DNA of 7,069 nt, from the NCBI GenBank assembly GCA_045105075.1, contig JBGCDD010000197.1, positions 1 to 7,069 on the forward strand. The letters run 5' to 3'. Both the position numbers and the translations under genes were made by a program. Shown here one piece after another: positions 1 through 6,880 of this stretch (position 1 is the first letter of the stretch; every line of letters begins with the position of its first letter). The notes below the pieces were generated by a model that had not been told where the DNA came from, searched no databases, and was given only the letters and a program-made list of their open reading frames with translations. This DNA is from JBGCDD01 sp045105075. Its GTDB lineage: Bacteria; Pseudomonadota; Alphaproteobacteria; Rhodobacterales; Rhodobacteraceae.

Positions 1-35
1 TTTTTCACGCCTGGCAGGTCAGGCAGATCGAAACC

Positions 36-686
36 CTAGAATTGGCCTTCAACAAAGCCATGAATCCCGCGCAGTTTACCAAAAATCTCGGCGCCCAAAG
101 CATCTGGATCAGTCGCGTTCTGGCGCCAAACCGCGCTTGCAATCAACGTGTCATCGCGCCCCAGAACCGGCATTTGACACTGTTGTCCATCGCAATAAAC
201 AACCAGCGCCACGTTGCTGTCATAGGGCGAAACAAGCTGGCAACTGACCATCTGGCTCTGGGCTGTGTGGGCGCACAAATACGTGTCACCCCGCGCGGTC
301 AGGGTGTCGCTTTTTGTCAACATCTCGCGATGCGGGCGGGCGTTTTTATCGCCAACCTGCGCGGCACCATCCGTTGTCATCAGGCGCAGATCCAGCAGAT
401 CCAGATTGGCTATCTCCGGATCAACATTGATGCTGGCAACCACGGGAATGGGATTGCCGTGACCATCGCGAGAGGCATCTTCAACCGACAGACAAACCGC
501 GCGTTCGGGGATCAAAAGGTGCACGCCGTCGCGATCAAAAGCACGGAAAATCGCACCCCCTCGGCGCAACACCCCGGTCCGGTCCTCAAGCCCAAAATCC
601 ACAAATCGATAGAATTCAGGACAGGTCTGTGCCGCCGCAGGAGCGCCAAAAACAGCAAGCAATAGCACCGCAAGGATCTTGTACAT
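36..686 (-). CDS. Secreted six-cysteine protein of unknown function
   Basis: A 216-residue protein that I do not recognise. Residues 1-20 form a classic Sec signal peptide: a lysine at position 3, a hydrophobic core (ILAVLLLAVFG) and an A-P-A-A-A cleavage region around residues 15-20. The mature protein is probably periplasmic or secreted. It has six cysteines (22, 65, 138, 149, 165, 170), enough for three disulfides, with C165 and C170 in a YCDGQQC motif. No second membrane segment and no lipobox are visible. The start at 686 is preferred over a longer TTG-initiated frame from 752 because it gives the signal peptide and is preceded by GGAG about 7 bases upstream. The longer frame would begin inside the terminator hairpin of the upstream gene. 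The gene lies downstream of isocitrate dehydrogenase on the same strand but behind that terminator, so it probably has its own promoter. A coding call is well supported; no function can be given. Confidence 0.8.
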   Translation of the reverse strand: MYKILAVLLLAVFGAPAAAQTCPEFYRFVDFGLEDRTGVLRRGGAIFRAFDRDGVHLLIPERAVCLSVEDASRDGHGNPIPVVASINVDPEIANLDLLDLRLMTTDGAAQVGDKNARPHREMLTKSDTLTARGDTYLCAHTAQSQMVSCQLVSPYDSNVALVVYCDGQQCQMPVLGRDDTLIASAVWRQNATDPDALGAEIFGKLRGIHGFVEGQF

Positions 687-696
687 TCTGCTCTCC

Positions 697-710
697 GCGC
701 TTTTTGGCGC
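697..710 (-). repeat. Short GC inverted repeat upstream of the secreted-protein gene
   Basis: Arms GCGC (697-700) and GCGC (707-710) flank a 6-base A/T-rich loop, immediately upstream of the GGAG ribosome binding site. In the minus-strand leader RNA it could form a small hairpin next to that site. With only 4 base pairs it may well be chance in GC-rich DNA. Confidence 0.25.
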
Positions 711-732
711 TGACCCAGGGCGACGGCCCACG

Positions 733-766
733 AAAAGGCTGCACAGTTTCAAACCCCTGTGCAGCC
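733..766 (-). terminator. Intrinsic terminator of isocitrate dehydrogenase
   Basis: A perfect 10-base-pair inverted repeat (GGCTGCACAG at 737-746, CTGTGCAGCC at 757-766) surrounds a 10-base loop. On the minus strand it is followed by TTTT (736-733). The hairpin begins 7 bases beyond the TGA stop of the dehydrogenase gene (774-776), the expected place for a Rho-independent terminator. The U tract is short, so some read-through into the secreted-protein gene is possible. Confidence 0.85.
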
Positions 767-773
767 GGTTTGC

Positions 774-2963
774 TCAGCCGATGATCGCATTCAAAGTGGC
801 CGACGGACGCATGACAGCCGCAGTCTTGGCCGCGTCAGTCCGGTAATACCCGCCCAGATCAGCCGCTGGTCCCTGAACGGCGGCCAACTCGGACAGGATC
901 TTGGCTTCGTTTGACGCCAGTGCCGTTGCGATTGGGGCAAAATGGGCCGCCAGATCCGCATCGCTGGATTGCGCCGCAAGGGCTTCGGCCCAATAGCGCG
1001 CGAACCAATAGTGGCTGTCGCGGTTGTCAGGCTCGCCTACTTTGCGCGAAGGCGAGCGGCTGTGATCCAGAATACCTTGGGTTGCGTCATCAACCGCCTG
1101 ACCCAAAACCCGCGCCTTTTCGTTGCTTTTGGTGTTCGCCAGAAATGTGAGGCTTTCGCCAAGCGCACAGAATTCGCCCAGGCTGTCCCACCGCAGGTGA
1201 TTTTCCTCGTTCAACTGCTGCACGTGCTTGGGTGCCGACCCGCCAGCCCCGGTTTCAAACAATCCACCGCCCTGCATCAGCTTGACGATCGACAACATCT
1301 TGGCCGAGGTCGCCAGTTCCAGGATCGGGAACAAGTCGGTCAGATAGTCGCGCAGCACATTGCCGGTGATCGCGATGGTGTTTTCGCCCTTGGTGATGGT
1401 CTCCAGCGAGGCGCGGGTCGCTTCACGCGGGGCCATGATCTCGAACGTGTCGGCCAGCCCTTTGGCCTGTAAAATCGGCGTCACATAAGCGATCAGTTCC
1501 GCATCATGCGCGCGCGCCGCATCCAGCCAGAAAATCGCGCGGCAGCCTTCCGCCTTTTGGCGGTCGATGGCCAGGTTCACCCAGTCTTCAATCGGAGCCT
1601 TGCGGGTCGAAGCCGAGCGCCAGATGTCGGCGGCCTCAACATCGTGGGAATGCAGCACCGTGCCGTCATCCAGGATCATTTTGACAGTACCGGCCTGAGG
1701 CATTTCAAACGTGGTAGGGTGCGAGCCGTACTCCTCGGCCTTTTGCGCCATCAAACCAATGTTTTGCACAGTGCCAGCCGTCGCCGGGTTCAGCTTGCCA
1801 TTCTCTTTGAAAAACTTGACGGACTCGTCGTAAACCGGCGCATAGGAGTTGTCGGGGATCACACAATTGGTGTCATGTTCCTTGCCATCTGGCCCCCAGC
1901 CTTTGCCGCCCGCGCGGATCAGCGCAGGCATCGAGGCGTCGATGATCACATCCGAGGACACATGCAGGTTGGTGATGCCCTTGTCGGAATCCACCATGTA
2001 CATCGGCGGGCGCGCGGCCATACAGGCCTCGATATCAGCCATGATCGCGGCGTTGTCCGCAACCCGACCCAGCAAATCGCCAAGGCCGGAATTCGCGTTC
2101 ACGCCCAGTTCCGCCATAGCCTCACCGTGCTTTTCAAAGACCGGCGCCAGAAACGCCTTGACCGCATGACCAAAGATGATCGGGTCCGACACCTTCATCA
2201 TGGTGGCCTTCATGTGCAGCGAAAACAGCGTGCCCTCGGCTTTGGTCTTGTCGATCTGATCGGCCAGAAAGGCATTCAGCGCAGCCGCGCTCATGAAGGT
2301 TGCGTCGACCACGGTGCCCGCGGGATACGCGATGCCCTCTTTCAAAACCGTCTCGCCCGCATCGGTGACCAGTACGATCTTGGCTGTGGCGTCTTTGGTC
2401 AAAGTGGCTGAAACTTCGTTGGAAAAGAAATCGCCCCCTGCCATCGAGGACACGTGGGTTTTGCTGTTGTTCGCCCAATCGCCCATGCGGTGCGGGTTGT
2501 TCTGGGCAAAGCTTTTCACCGCTTTGGCGGCACGCCGGTCCGAGTTGCCCTCGCGCAGAACCGGGTTCACCGCCGAGCCTTTGATCGCGTCATATTTCGC
2601 GCGCACCGCTTTTTCCGCGTCTGTCTCAGGCGCTTCGGGGTAATCCGGCAGCGCAAACCCCTGGGATTGCAATTCCTTGATCGCGCCCACCAACTGCGGC
2701 ACCGAGGCCGAGATATTGGGCAGCTTGATCACATTCGCGTCCGGCGTTTTCACCAGGCGACCCAGCTCGGCCAGATCATCCGATTGCTGTTGATCCGCGC
2801 TCAGATGGTCGGGGAAAGTCGCCAGGATCCGCCCCGCAAGGCTGATGTCTTTGGTTCCCACTGACACACCCGCAGCCGCCGCAAACTTTTGAATGATCGG
2901 CAGGAAAGACGCCGAGGCCAATTCGGGCGCTTCGTCCACTTTGGTGTAGATAATGTCAGACAT
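774..2963 (-). CDS. icd: Monomeric NADP-dependent isocitrate dehydrogenase
   Basis: A 729-residue protein that oxidatively decarboxylates isocitrate to 2-oxoglutarate in the cytoplasmic TCA cycle, reducing NADP+ (EC 1.1.1.42). The sequence is that of the monomeric IDH family, unrelated in length to the roughly 400-residue dimeric enzymes; about 740 residues is usual, so it is full length. Residues known from the Azotobacter vinelandii structure appear conserved with matching spacing. These are the substrate loop S130, N133, R137 and R143 in SAVNPVLREGNSDRR, K252 in HMKATMMK, Y412, and the metal/substrate group R538, D539 and D543 in LRDYLTDLFP. The NADP-binding residues H580, R591 and R640 are also present. 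These assignments are aligned by eye from memory. The start at 2963 is supported by AGGAGA (2974-2969), 5 bases upstream. The gene is divergent from the threonate operon and ends in a strong terminator, so it is probably monocistronic. Whether the genome also has a dimeric IDH cannot be seen here. Confidence 0.97.
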   Translation of the reverse strand: MSDIIYTKVDEAPELASASFLPIIQKFAAAAGVSVGTKDISLAGRILATFPDHLSADQQQSDDLAELGRLVKTPDANVIKLPNISASVPQLVGAIKELQSQGFALPDYPEAPETDAEKAVRAKYDAIKGSAVNPVLREGNSDRRAAKAVKSFAQNNPHRMGDWANNSKTHVSSMAGGDFFSNEVSATLTKDATAKIVLVTDAGETVLKEGIAYPAGTVVDATFMSAAALNAFLADQIDKTKAEGTLFSLHMKATMMKVSDPIIFGHAVKAFLAPVFEKHGEAMAELGVNANSGLGDLLGRVADNAAIMADIEACMAARPPMYMVDSDKGITNLHVSSDVIIDASMPALIRAGGKGWGPDGKEHDTNCVIPDNSYAPVYDESVKFFKENGKLNPATAGTVQNIGLMAQKAEEYGSHPTTFEMPQAGTVKMILDDGTVLHSHDVEAADIWRSASTRKAPIEDWVNLAIDRQKAEGCRAIFWLDAARAHDAELIAYVTPILQAKGLADTFEIMAPREATRASLETITKGENTIAITGNVLRDYLTDLFPILELATSAKMLSIVKLMQGGGLFETGAGGSAPKHVQQLNEENHLRWDSLGEFCALGESLTFLANTKSNEKARVLGQAVDDATQGILDHSRSPSRKVGEPDNRDSHYWFARYWAEALAAQSSDADLAAHFAPIATALASNEAKILSELAAVQGPAADLGGYYRTDAAKTAAVMRPSATLNAIIG

Positions 2964-2991
2964 GGGAATCTCCTATCAGGTGTTTGGCCGT

Positions 2992-3020
2992 TCCATACTC
3001 TAAGCCTCGTCTGCATCCAA
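2992..3020 (-). promoter_or_regulatory. Candidate promoter for isocitrate dehydrogenase
   Basis: On the minus strand, TTGGAT (3020-3015) and TATGGA (2997-2992) are separated by exactly 17 bases, resembling housekeeping sigma -35 and -10 boxes (4/6 and 3/6 matches to consensus). A start site near 2985 would leave a leader of about 20 bases carrying the AGGAGA ribosome binding site. The position is good but the -10 match is weak. Confidence 0.3.
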
Positions 3021-3182
3021 CCGTATCCCGCAGCCGATTTTGCGCGAAAAACCCGAGTTTTGGGGCCAATCACGCCTCTGCACGCAAAACAGGGCGTCAA
3101 AAACAGCACGTCTTGGTCAAAACCTGATCCACAGCCAGCTTGCACCAAAGCCGAAAACGACCTTGACTCCGGGAGCACATGT

Positions 3183-3211
3183 TTGACGCTGGGCAAGAGG
3201 TGCTGTTTACA
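3183..3211 (+). promoter_or_regulatory. Candidate promoter for the threonate operon
   Basis: TTGACG (3183-3188) matches the -35 consensus at 5 of 6 positions. It is followed after 17 bases by TTTACA (3206-3211), a weak -10 box with 3/6 matches. It would give a leader of roughly 75 bases before ltnD, containing the tandem 9-base repeat at 3218-3235. Another TTGACT at 3163-3168 has no -10 box at suitable distance. A catabolic operon may depend on an activator, so a poor -10 is not surprising. Confidence 0.25.
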
Positions 3212-3217
3212 CAAACG

Positions 3218-3235
3218 CAAGGCACACAAGGCACG
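3218..3235. repeat. Tandem 9-base direct repeat upstream of ltnD
   Basis: CAAGGCACA (3218-3226) is followed directly by CAAGGCACG (3227-3235), differing only in the last base. It sits between the candidate -10 box and the ltnD ribosome binding site, where a repressor could act. It could equally be chance. Confidence 0.35.
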
Positions 3236-3293
3236 GTCAACTCCGGTTTTGCGGCCGGGACTGCGCGAGCACACGCACCAGAGAGGTAGAATT

Positions 3294-4190
3294 ATGAGCA
3301 AAATCGCCGTTTTTGGATTGGGAGCCATGGGCTATGGTGTGGCCAGCTCGGTTCTCAGGGCCGGTCACACCACTTATGGTTTTGATATCGTGCCTGCGCA
3401 AATGACCCGGTTCCAGTCCGAAGGTGGCGCCAGCGGCGCAATCGAAGACGTGGCCGCTGATTTGGATGTGCTGGTCGTGGTGGTTTTGAACGCAGCGCAA
3501 ACCGAAAGCGTGTTGTTTGGCGATGCAGGCGCGGTGCCAAAGCTGCGCAAAGGGGCGGTGGTTGTGGCCTGCGCGACGGTGCCGCCCGAATTTGCCCGCC
3601 AGATGGAGGCTCAATGCGCCGATCACGGGGTCTTTTACCTTGATGCACCCATTTCCGGCGGTGCGGCCAAAGCGGCCTCGGGTCAGTTGTCGGTGATGGC
3701 CGCCGGCACGCCCGACGCTTTTGACGCAGCACAACCGATGCTCGACGCCGCCGCTGAAACTGTGTTCCGTCTGGGCGAGGCTGCCGGGGCCGGATCGGCG
3801 ATGAAAGCGGTCAATCAACTGCTGGCCGGTGTGCACATCGCAACCATGGCCGAGGCGCTGACTTTTGGCATGACCCAGGGCGTTCAGCCGGAAAAATTTG
3901 TCGAGGTGATCTCAAAATGTGCCGGCACCAGTTGGATGCTGGAAAATCGCGCGCCCCACATCGTCAACGGTGACTACACCCCGCTCAGTTCGGTCAACAT
4001 CTGGCCCAAAGACCTTGGCATTGTGCTCGACATTGCCAAATCGGCGCAGTTTAGTGCCCCCATCACCGCCGCCGCCATGCAGCAGTTTATGGCCGCTGCT
4101 GGCATGGGACTGGGCGGCGAGGATGACGCGGCTGTGGCCAAGGTCTATGCCCGCAACGCACAACTGACCTTGCCGGGCGAGGAAGGATAA
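3294..4190 (+). CDS. ltnD: L-threonate dehydrogenase (beta-hydroxyacid dehydrogenase family)
   Basis: A 298-residue cytoplasmic enzyme of the 3-hydroxyisobutyrate dehydrogenase-like family, predicted to oxidise L-threonate to 2-oxo-tetronate. The N-terminal Rossmann motif is GLGAMGYGVA (residues 8-17). Aspartate 31 at the end of the second strand points to NAD+ rather than NADP+. The substrate loop DAPISGG (117-123), the catalytic lysine K171 with N174 in GAGSAMKAVNQLLAG, and the family motif around K239-D240 (PKDLGIVLD) are all present. Length fits the family (about 290-300). The start at 3294 is chosen because the Rossmann fold begins there and GAGAGG lies 7 bases upstream; the in-frame extension back to 2889 is intergenic sequence. 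Family membership is clear. The threonate substrate is inferred from the adjacent otnK, otnC and otnI, which in characterised clusters accompany this type of dehydrogenase; the D-erythronate version uses a different dehydrogenase type. Glycerate or another hydroxyacid as substrate is not excluded. Confidence 0.9.
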   Translation: MSKIAVFGLGAMGYGVASSVLRAGHTTYGFDIVPAQMTRFQSEGGASGAIEDVAADLDVLVVVVLNAAQTESVLFGDAGAVPKLRKGAVVVACATVPPEFARQMEAQCADHGVFYLDAPISGGAAKAASGQLSVMAAGTPDAFDAAQPMLDAAAETVFRLGEAAGAGSAMKAVNQLLAGVHIATMAEALTFGMTQGVQPEKFVEVISKCAGTSWMLENRAPHIVNGDYTPLSSVNIWPKDLGIVLDIAKSAQFSAPITAAAMQQFMAAAGMGLGGEDDAAVAKVYARNAQLTLPGEEG

Positions 4191-4194
4191 ACCG

Positions 4195-5466
4195 ATGACC
4201 ACTGTGTTGGGCTGCATCGCAGATGATTTCACCGGCGCCACCGATCTGGCCGGGCTGCTGGCGCGCAGCGGTGTGCCTGTGTCCTTGCGCATCGGCGTGC
4301 CTGACACGCCCCCCAAGGACACCGCCGCCTTTGAGGGCATCGCCCTGAAATGCCGCACCGCGCCGGTGCCCGAGGCCATTGCCGACACGTTGGCCGCACT
4401 TGAGTGGTTGAAAGCCGCCGGTGCGCAACGGTTTTTCTGGAAATATTGCTCCACCTTCGACAGCACCCCCCAAGGCAACATCGGACCGGTCGCCGAGGCA
4501 TTGATGCAAAACCTGGGCACGGATCAGACGATCTATTGCCCGGCTTTTCCCGAAAACGGCCGGTCCATCTTTATGGGCAATCTGTTTGTCGGCACCCAGC
4601 CTTTGGCCGAAAGCCCGATGAAAGATCATCCGCTCACCCCGATGCGCGACAGCAACCTGATGCGCCTTCTGGAACCGCAAGTCAGCAAACCCGTGGGTCT
4701 GGTCAATCGCCTCAGCGTGGCACGCGGCACTGACGCGGTACAGGCCGAGATGGCCGACCTCGCCGCACAGGGGTGCGCCCATGTGGTTGTCGATGCGGTC
4801 GCCAACGAGGATCTTGGCACCATCGCGTCTGCCTGCCGCAACATGGCGTTACTGACCGGCGGCTCGGCGCTGGCGATGCCCTTGCCGCATCTCTATAGTC
4901 AGGACGGGTTGCTTGATCTGGACGCCGCACAATCCCACCACACCGCGCCCGATCCGACCACATTGATCCTGTCGGGCAGCTGCTCGGCGATGACAAACAA
5001 GCAGGTGGCACTTTTTCTGAAAACCGGCGCTGCGGCCTATCAGCTGGACCCGCTTGCGCTGGCCACAAAAGGCGTTCAACCGGTGCTGGACTGGTTGGCC
5101 GCGCAAGACCTGAGCACCCCGGCGTTGATCTATGCCACCGCCGATCCCGCCAGCGTCAAAGCCGCGCAAAACGCTTTGGGCGTGGCCGAGGCTGGTCAGA
5201 TTGTCGAAACTGCGCTGGCGAGCTGCGCGGTGGCCGCCCGCGACGCCGGTGCGCGCCGTTTTATCGTGGCAGGCGGCGAAACATCGGGCGCTGTGACCCA
5301 GGCGCTTGGCGTTGATGCGTTGGCTATCGGTCCGGAAATCGCGCCCGGCGTGCCCTGGACCTTTTGCACCAGCAACGGCGCACGTCTGGCCCTGACCCTG
5401 AAATCCGGCAACTTCGGCGCCGAAACCTTTTTCACCGACGCCACAACGGTTTTGAACGCGCTATGA
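4195..5466 (+). CDS. otnK: 3-oxo-tetronate 4-kinase (four-carbon acid sugar kinase, DUF1537)
   Basis: A 423-residue ATP-dependent kinase that phosphorylates 3-oxo-tetronate at C4. The N-terminal sugar-acid-binding domain opens with GCIADDFTGATDLAG (residues 6-20) and has the conserved YCSTFDSTPQGNIGPV segment (84-99) and PMKDHPLTPMRDSNL (141-155). The C-terminal nucleotide-binding domain has SGSCSAMTNKQ (260-270), the glycine-rich GGETSG (360-365) and KSGNFGAETFF (403-413). Length matches the family (about 420). The start at 4195 lies 4 bases after the ltnD stop with GGAAGGA (4181-4187) upstream, so the two are co-transcribed. The stop overlaps the otnC start by ATGA. Other members of this family act on D-threonate (with a PdxA2 partner) or D-erythronate. 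The neighbouring OtnC and OtnI, and the absence of PdxA2, favour the 3-oxo-tetronate substrate. Confidence 0.94.
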   Translation: MTTVLGCIADDFTGATDLAGLLARSGVPVSLRIGVPDTPPKDTAAFEGIALKCRTAPVPEAIADTLAALEWLKAAGAQRFFWKYCSTFDSTPQGNIGPVAEALMQNLGTDQTIYCPAFPENGRSIFMGNLFVGTQPLAESPMKDHPLTPMRDSNLMRLLEPQVSKPVGLVNRLSVARGTDAVQAEMADLAAQGCAHVVVDAVANEDLGTIASACRNMALLTGGSALAMPLPHLYSQDGLLDLDAAQSHHTAPDPTTLILSGSCSAMTNKQVALFLKTGAAAYQLDPLALATKGVQPVLDWLAAQDLSTPALIYATADPASVKAAQNALGVAEAGQIVETALASCAVAARDAGARRFIVAGGETSGAVTQALGVDALAIGPEIAPGVPWTFCTSNGARLALTLKSGNFGAETFFTDATTVLNAL

Positions 5467-6113
5467 ACACCGACGCCCCCCTGCGCGAGCTGATTTGCAC
5501 GTTGGCCAAGTCGATGTTTGATCGTGGGCTCACCGGCGGCAGCACTGGCAATATCTCGGCCAGAACCCCGGATGGAGGTCTGCTGGTCAGCCCCACAGGC
5601 ACCAGTTTTGGCCGCCTTGATCCCGGTCGGCTCAGCCGCTTTGACGCCGCCGGGCAGCATGTGGCGGGCGACAAACCGACCAAGGAAATGCCGCTGCACA
5701 GCGCGTTTTACGACACCCGCAGCACGGCAGGCGCGGTTGTGCATCTGCACAGTTGTCACGCGGTCGCCTTGTCGATGATGCCTGATGTCGACCCCGATAA
5801 CTTCCTGCCGCCGCTGACGCCCTATGGGTTGATGAAACTGGGTCGGGTCAAGCTGTTGCCCTTCTTCCTGCCCGGTGATCCCGAAATGGGCACAGCGGTG
5901 CGCGGATTGGCGGGCAAACGCGCGGCGGTGATGCTGGCCAATCATGGGCCAGTGGTGGCTGGCAAAGACATCGAAGCCGCCTGCAACGCCATTGAAGAGC
6001 TGGAAGACACCGCGCGGCTGGCCATGATGACACGCGGCATGGGCGCGCGCGCGCTCAACCAGGATCAGGTGCAGGCGCTGGTCACCAAGTTTGATATCGA
6101 GTGGGACACATGA
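5463..6113 (+). CDS. otnC: 3-oxo-tetronate 4-phosphate decarboxylase (class II aldolase family)
   Basis: A 216-residue metal-dependent enzyme of the class II aldolase/adducin family, predicted to decarboxylate 3-oxo-tetronate 4-phosphate to dihydroxyacetone phosphate and CO2. Phosphate- and substrate-binding segments TGGSTGNISAR (24-34) and SPTGTSFG (43-50) are visible. By comparison with fuculose-1-phosphate aldolase, the divalent metal ligands should be H94 and H96 in VVHLHS and H161 in ANHGPVV, with E75 in KPTKEMPLHS as the catalytic acid. Length fits the family (about 210-220). The start at 5463 forms an ATGA overlap with the otnK stop. No good ribosome binding site precedes it, so translation is probably coupled to otnK. 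An in-frame start further upstream at 5364 would lie wholly within otnK and adds an arginine-rich stretch foreign to the family. An aldolase role on another phosphorylated sugar is the alternative, but the gene order argues for OtnC. Confidence 0.93.
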   Translation: MNTDAPLRELICTLAKSMFDRGLTGGSTGNISARTPDGGLLVSPTGTSFGRLDPGRLSRFDAAGQHVAGDKPTKEMPLHSAFYDTRSTAGAVVHLHSCHAVALSMMPDVDPDNFLPPLTPYGLMKLGRVKLLPFFLPGDPEMGTAVRGLAGKRAAVMLANHGPVVAGKDIEAACNAIEELEDTARLAMMTRGMGARALNQDQVQALVTKFDIEWDT

Positions 6114-6859
6114 CAACATTCTCCGCCAACCTGGGCTTTCTGTGGACCGACCGGTCGCTACCCGACGCCATCCATGCCGCCAAGGCCGCCGGGTTTTCCG
6201 CGGTTGAGTGTCACTGGCCCTACGACACCCCTGCCTCAGCCGTCAAAACCGCGCTGGAGCAAACCGGACTTGCGATGCTGGGTCTGAACACGCCGCGCGG
6301 CGATGTTGATGCGGGCGAAAACGGTCTGGCCGCCTTGCCCGGTCGCGAAACCGAAGCGCGCGCTGCCATTGATCTGGCGATTGCCTATGCCCGCGACATC
6401 GACGCCCACGCGGTGCATGTGATGGCCGGTTTTGCCCAAGGACCAACGGCGCAAAAGACCTTTGTGCAGAACCTCGAATATGCCTGCGCGGCGGCGCCAG
6501 AGCGGGTCATTCTGATCGAACCGCTGAACCGCCACGATGCGCCGGGGTACTTCCTAAGCGAAACAGACCACGCCCGCGCGATCATCACCCAGGTGGGTGC
6601 GCCGAATTTGAAGCTGATGTTTGATTGCTATCACGTGGGGCGCACCGAAGGCGATTTGCTGACACGGCTCAAGGATCTGGGCGATCTGGTGGGCCATATT
6701 CAGTTCGCGTCAGTCCCGGATCGCGGCACACCTGATCATGGTGAAATCAACTATCCCTGGCTGTTTGAACACATCGCGCAGCTCGGCTGGCACCGCCCCT
6801 TGGGCGCAGAATACAAACCCGGGCGCCCCACCGAAGAGACATTGGATTGGATGACCTGA
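6110..6859 (+). CDS. otnI: 2-oxo-tetronate isomerase (hydroxypyruvate isomerase family)
   Basis: A 249-residue TIM-barrel protein of the hydroxypyruvate isomerase (Hyi)/xylose isomerase-like group, predicted to convert 2-oxo-tetronate to 3-oxo-tetronate. The expected metal-binding residues are in place: E137 in LIEPLNRHDAPGYFL, D172 with H175 in LMFDCYHVGRTEGD, Q198 in GHIQFASVPDRG and E234 in GAEYKPG. Length is slightly shorter than usual (about 258), the difference being at the C terminus after the last barrel motif, so it is probably complete. The start at 6110 gives an ATGA overlap with otnC. A GTG at 6101 would add only three residues and is less likely. Only a weak purine stretch (GAGTGGG) precedes the ATG, so translational coupling is likely. 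It is the last gene of the operon; the next gene is convergent, with 21 bases between the stop codons. Hydroxypyruvate isomerase itself is the alternative function, but the neighbours favour OtnI. Confidence 0.92.
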   Translation: MTTFSANLGFLWTDRSLPDAIHAAKAAGFSAVECHWPYDTPASAVKTALEQTGLAMLGLNTPRGDVDAGENGLAALPGRETEARAAIDLAIAYARDIDAHAVHVMAGFAQGPTAQKTFVQNLEYACAAAPERVILIEPLNRHDAPGYFLSETDHARAIITQVGAPNLKLMFDCYHVGRTEGDLLTRLKDLGDLVGHIQFASVPDRGTPDHGEINYPWLFEHIAQLGWHRPLGAEYKPGRPTEETLDWMT

Positions 6860-6880
6860 CCCGCCGCTGAACCTACGGGC

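Larger units (their letters stand above)
2964..3293. other. Divergent intergenic control region
   Basis: These 330 bases lie between the divergent start codons of isocitrate dehydrogenase and ltnD, with no convincing gene on either strand. Open frames crossing it are extensions of the flanking genes and lack coding character. It is noticeably richer in A/T runs than the genes. It contains a weak promoter candidate for each side and an AAAAC/GTTTT inverted repeat with a 4-base CCGA loop at 3048-3061. It also holds two GTCAAAA copies at 3096-3102 and 3116-3122, whose starts are 20 bases apart, and a tandem 9-base repeat at 3218-3235. Any regulator of the operon most likely binds here. Confidence 0.7.

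Noticed and set aside
9..24. GCCTG/CAGGC inverted repeat downstream of the secreted-protein gene as a terminator
   Set aside because: The stem is only 5 base pairs and is not followed by a T run on either strand.
687..752. Longer start (TTG at 752) for the secreted-protein gene
   Set aside because: It would start inside the terminator hairpin of the upstream gene and place 22 polar residues before the signal peptide.
1506..2411. Long plus-strand open frame opposite isocitrate dehydrogenase
   Set aside because: It is antisense to a clearly conserved enzyme, is rich in Arg and His as expected of a GC-rich shadow frame, and matches no family I know.
3048..3061. AAAAC-CCGA-GTTTT inverted repeat as an operator or terminator
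   Set aside because: The arms are only 5 bases long in A/T-richer intergenic DNA and there is no gene end nearby; it is too weak to call as a separate feature.
2889..3293. In-frame open extension of LtnD upstream of 3294
   Set aside because: The extension crosses the isocitrate dehydrogenase start region, has no family similarity and would precede the Rossmann motif by 135 residues. A good ribosome binding site lies directly before the ATG at 3294.
5196..6119. 307-residue minus-strand open frame across otnK and otnC
   Set aside because: It overlaps two well-supported genes on the other strand and has the skewed composition of a shadow frame.
6860..6880. Shared bidirectional terminator between otnI and the convergent gene
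   Set aside because: No inverted repeat with a T run was found in or around the 21-base gap.
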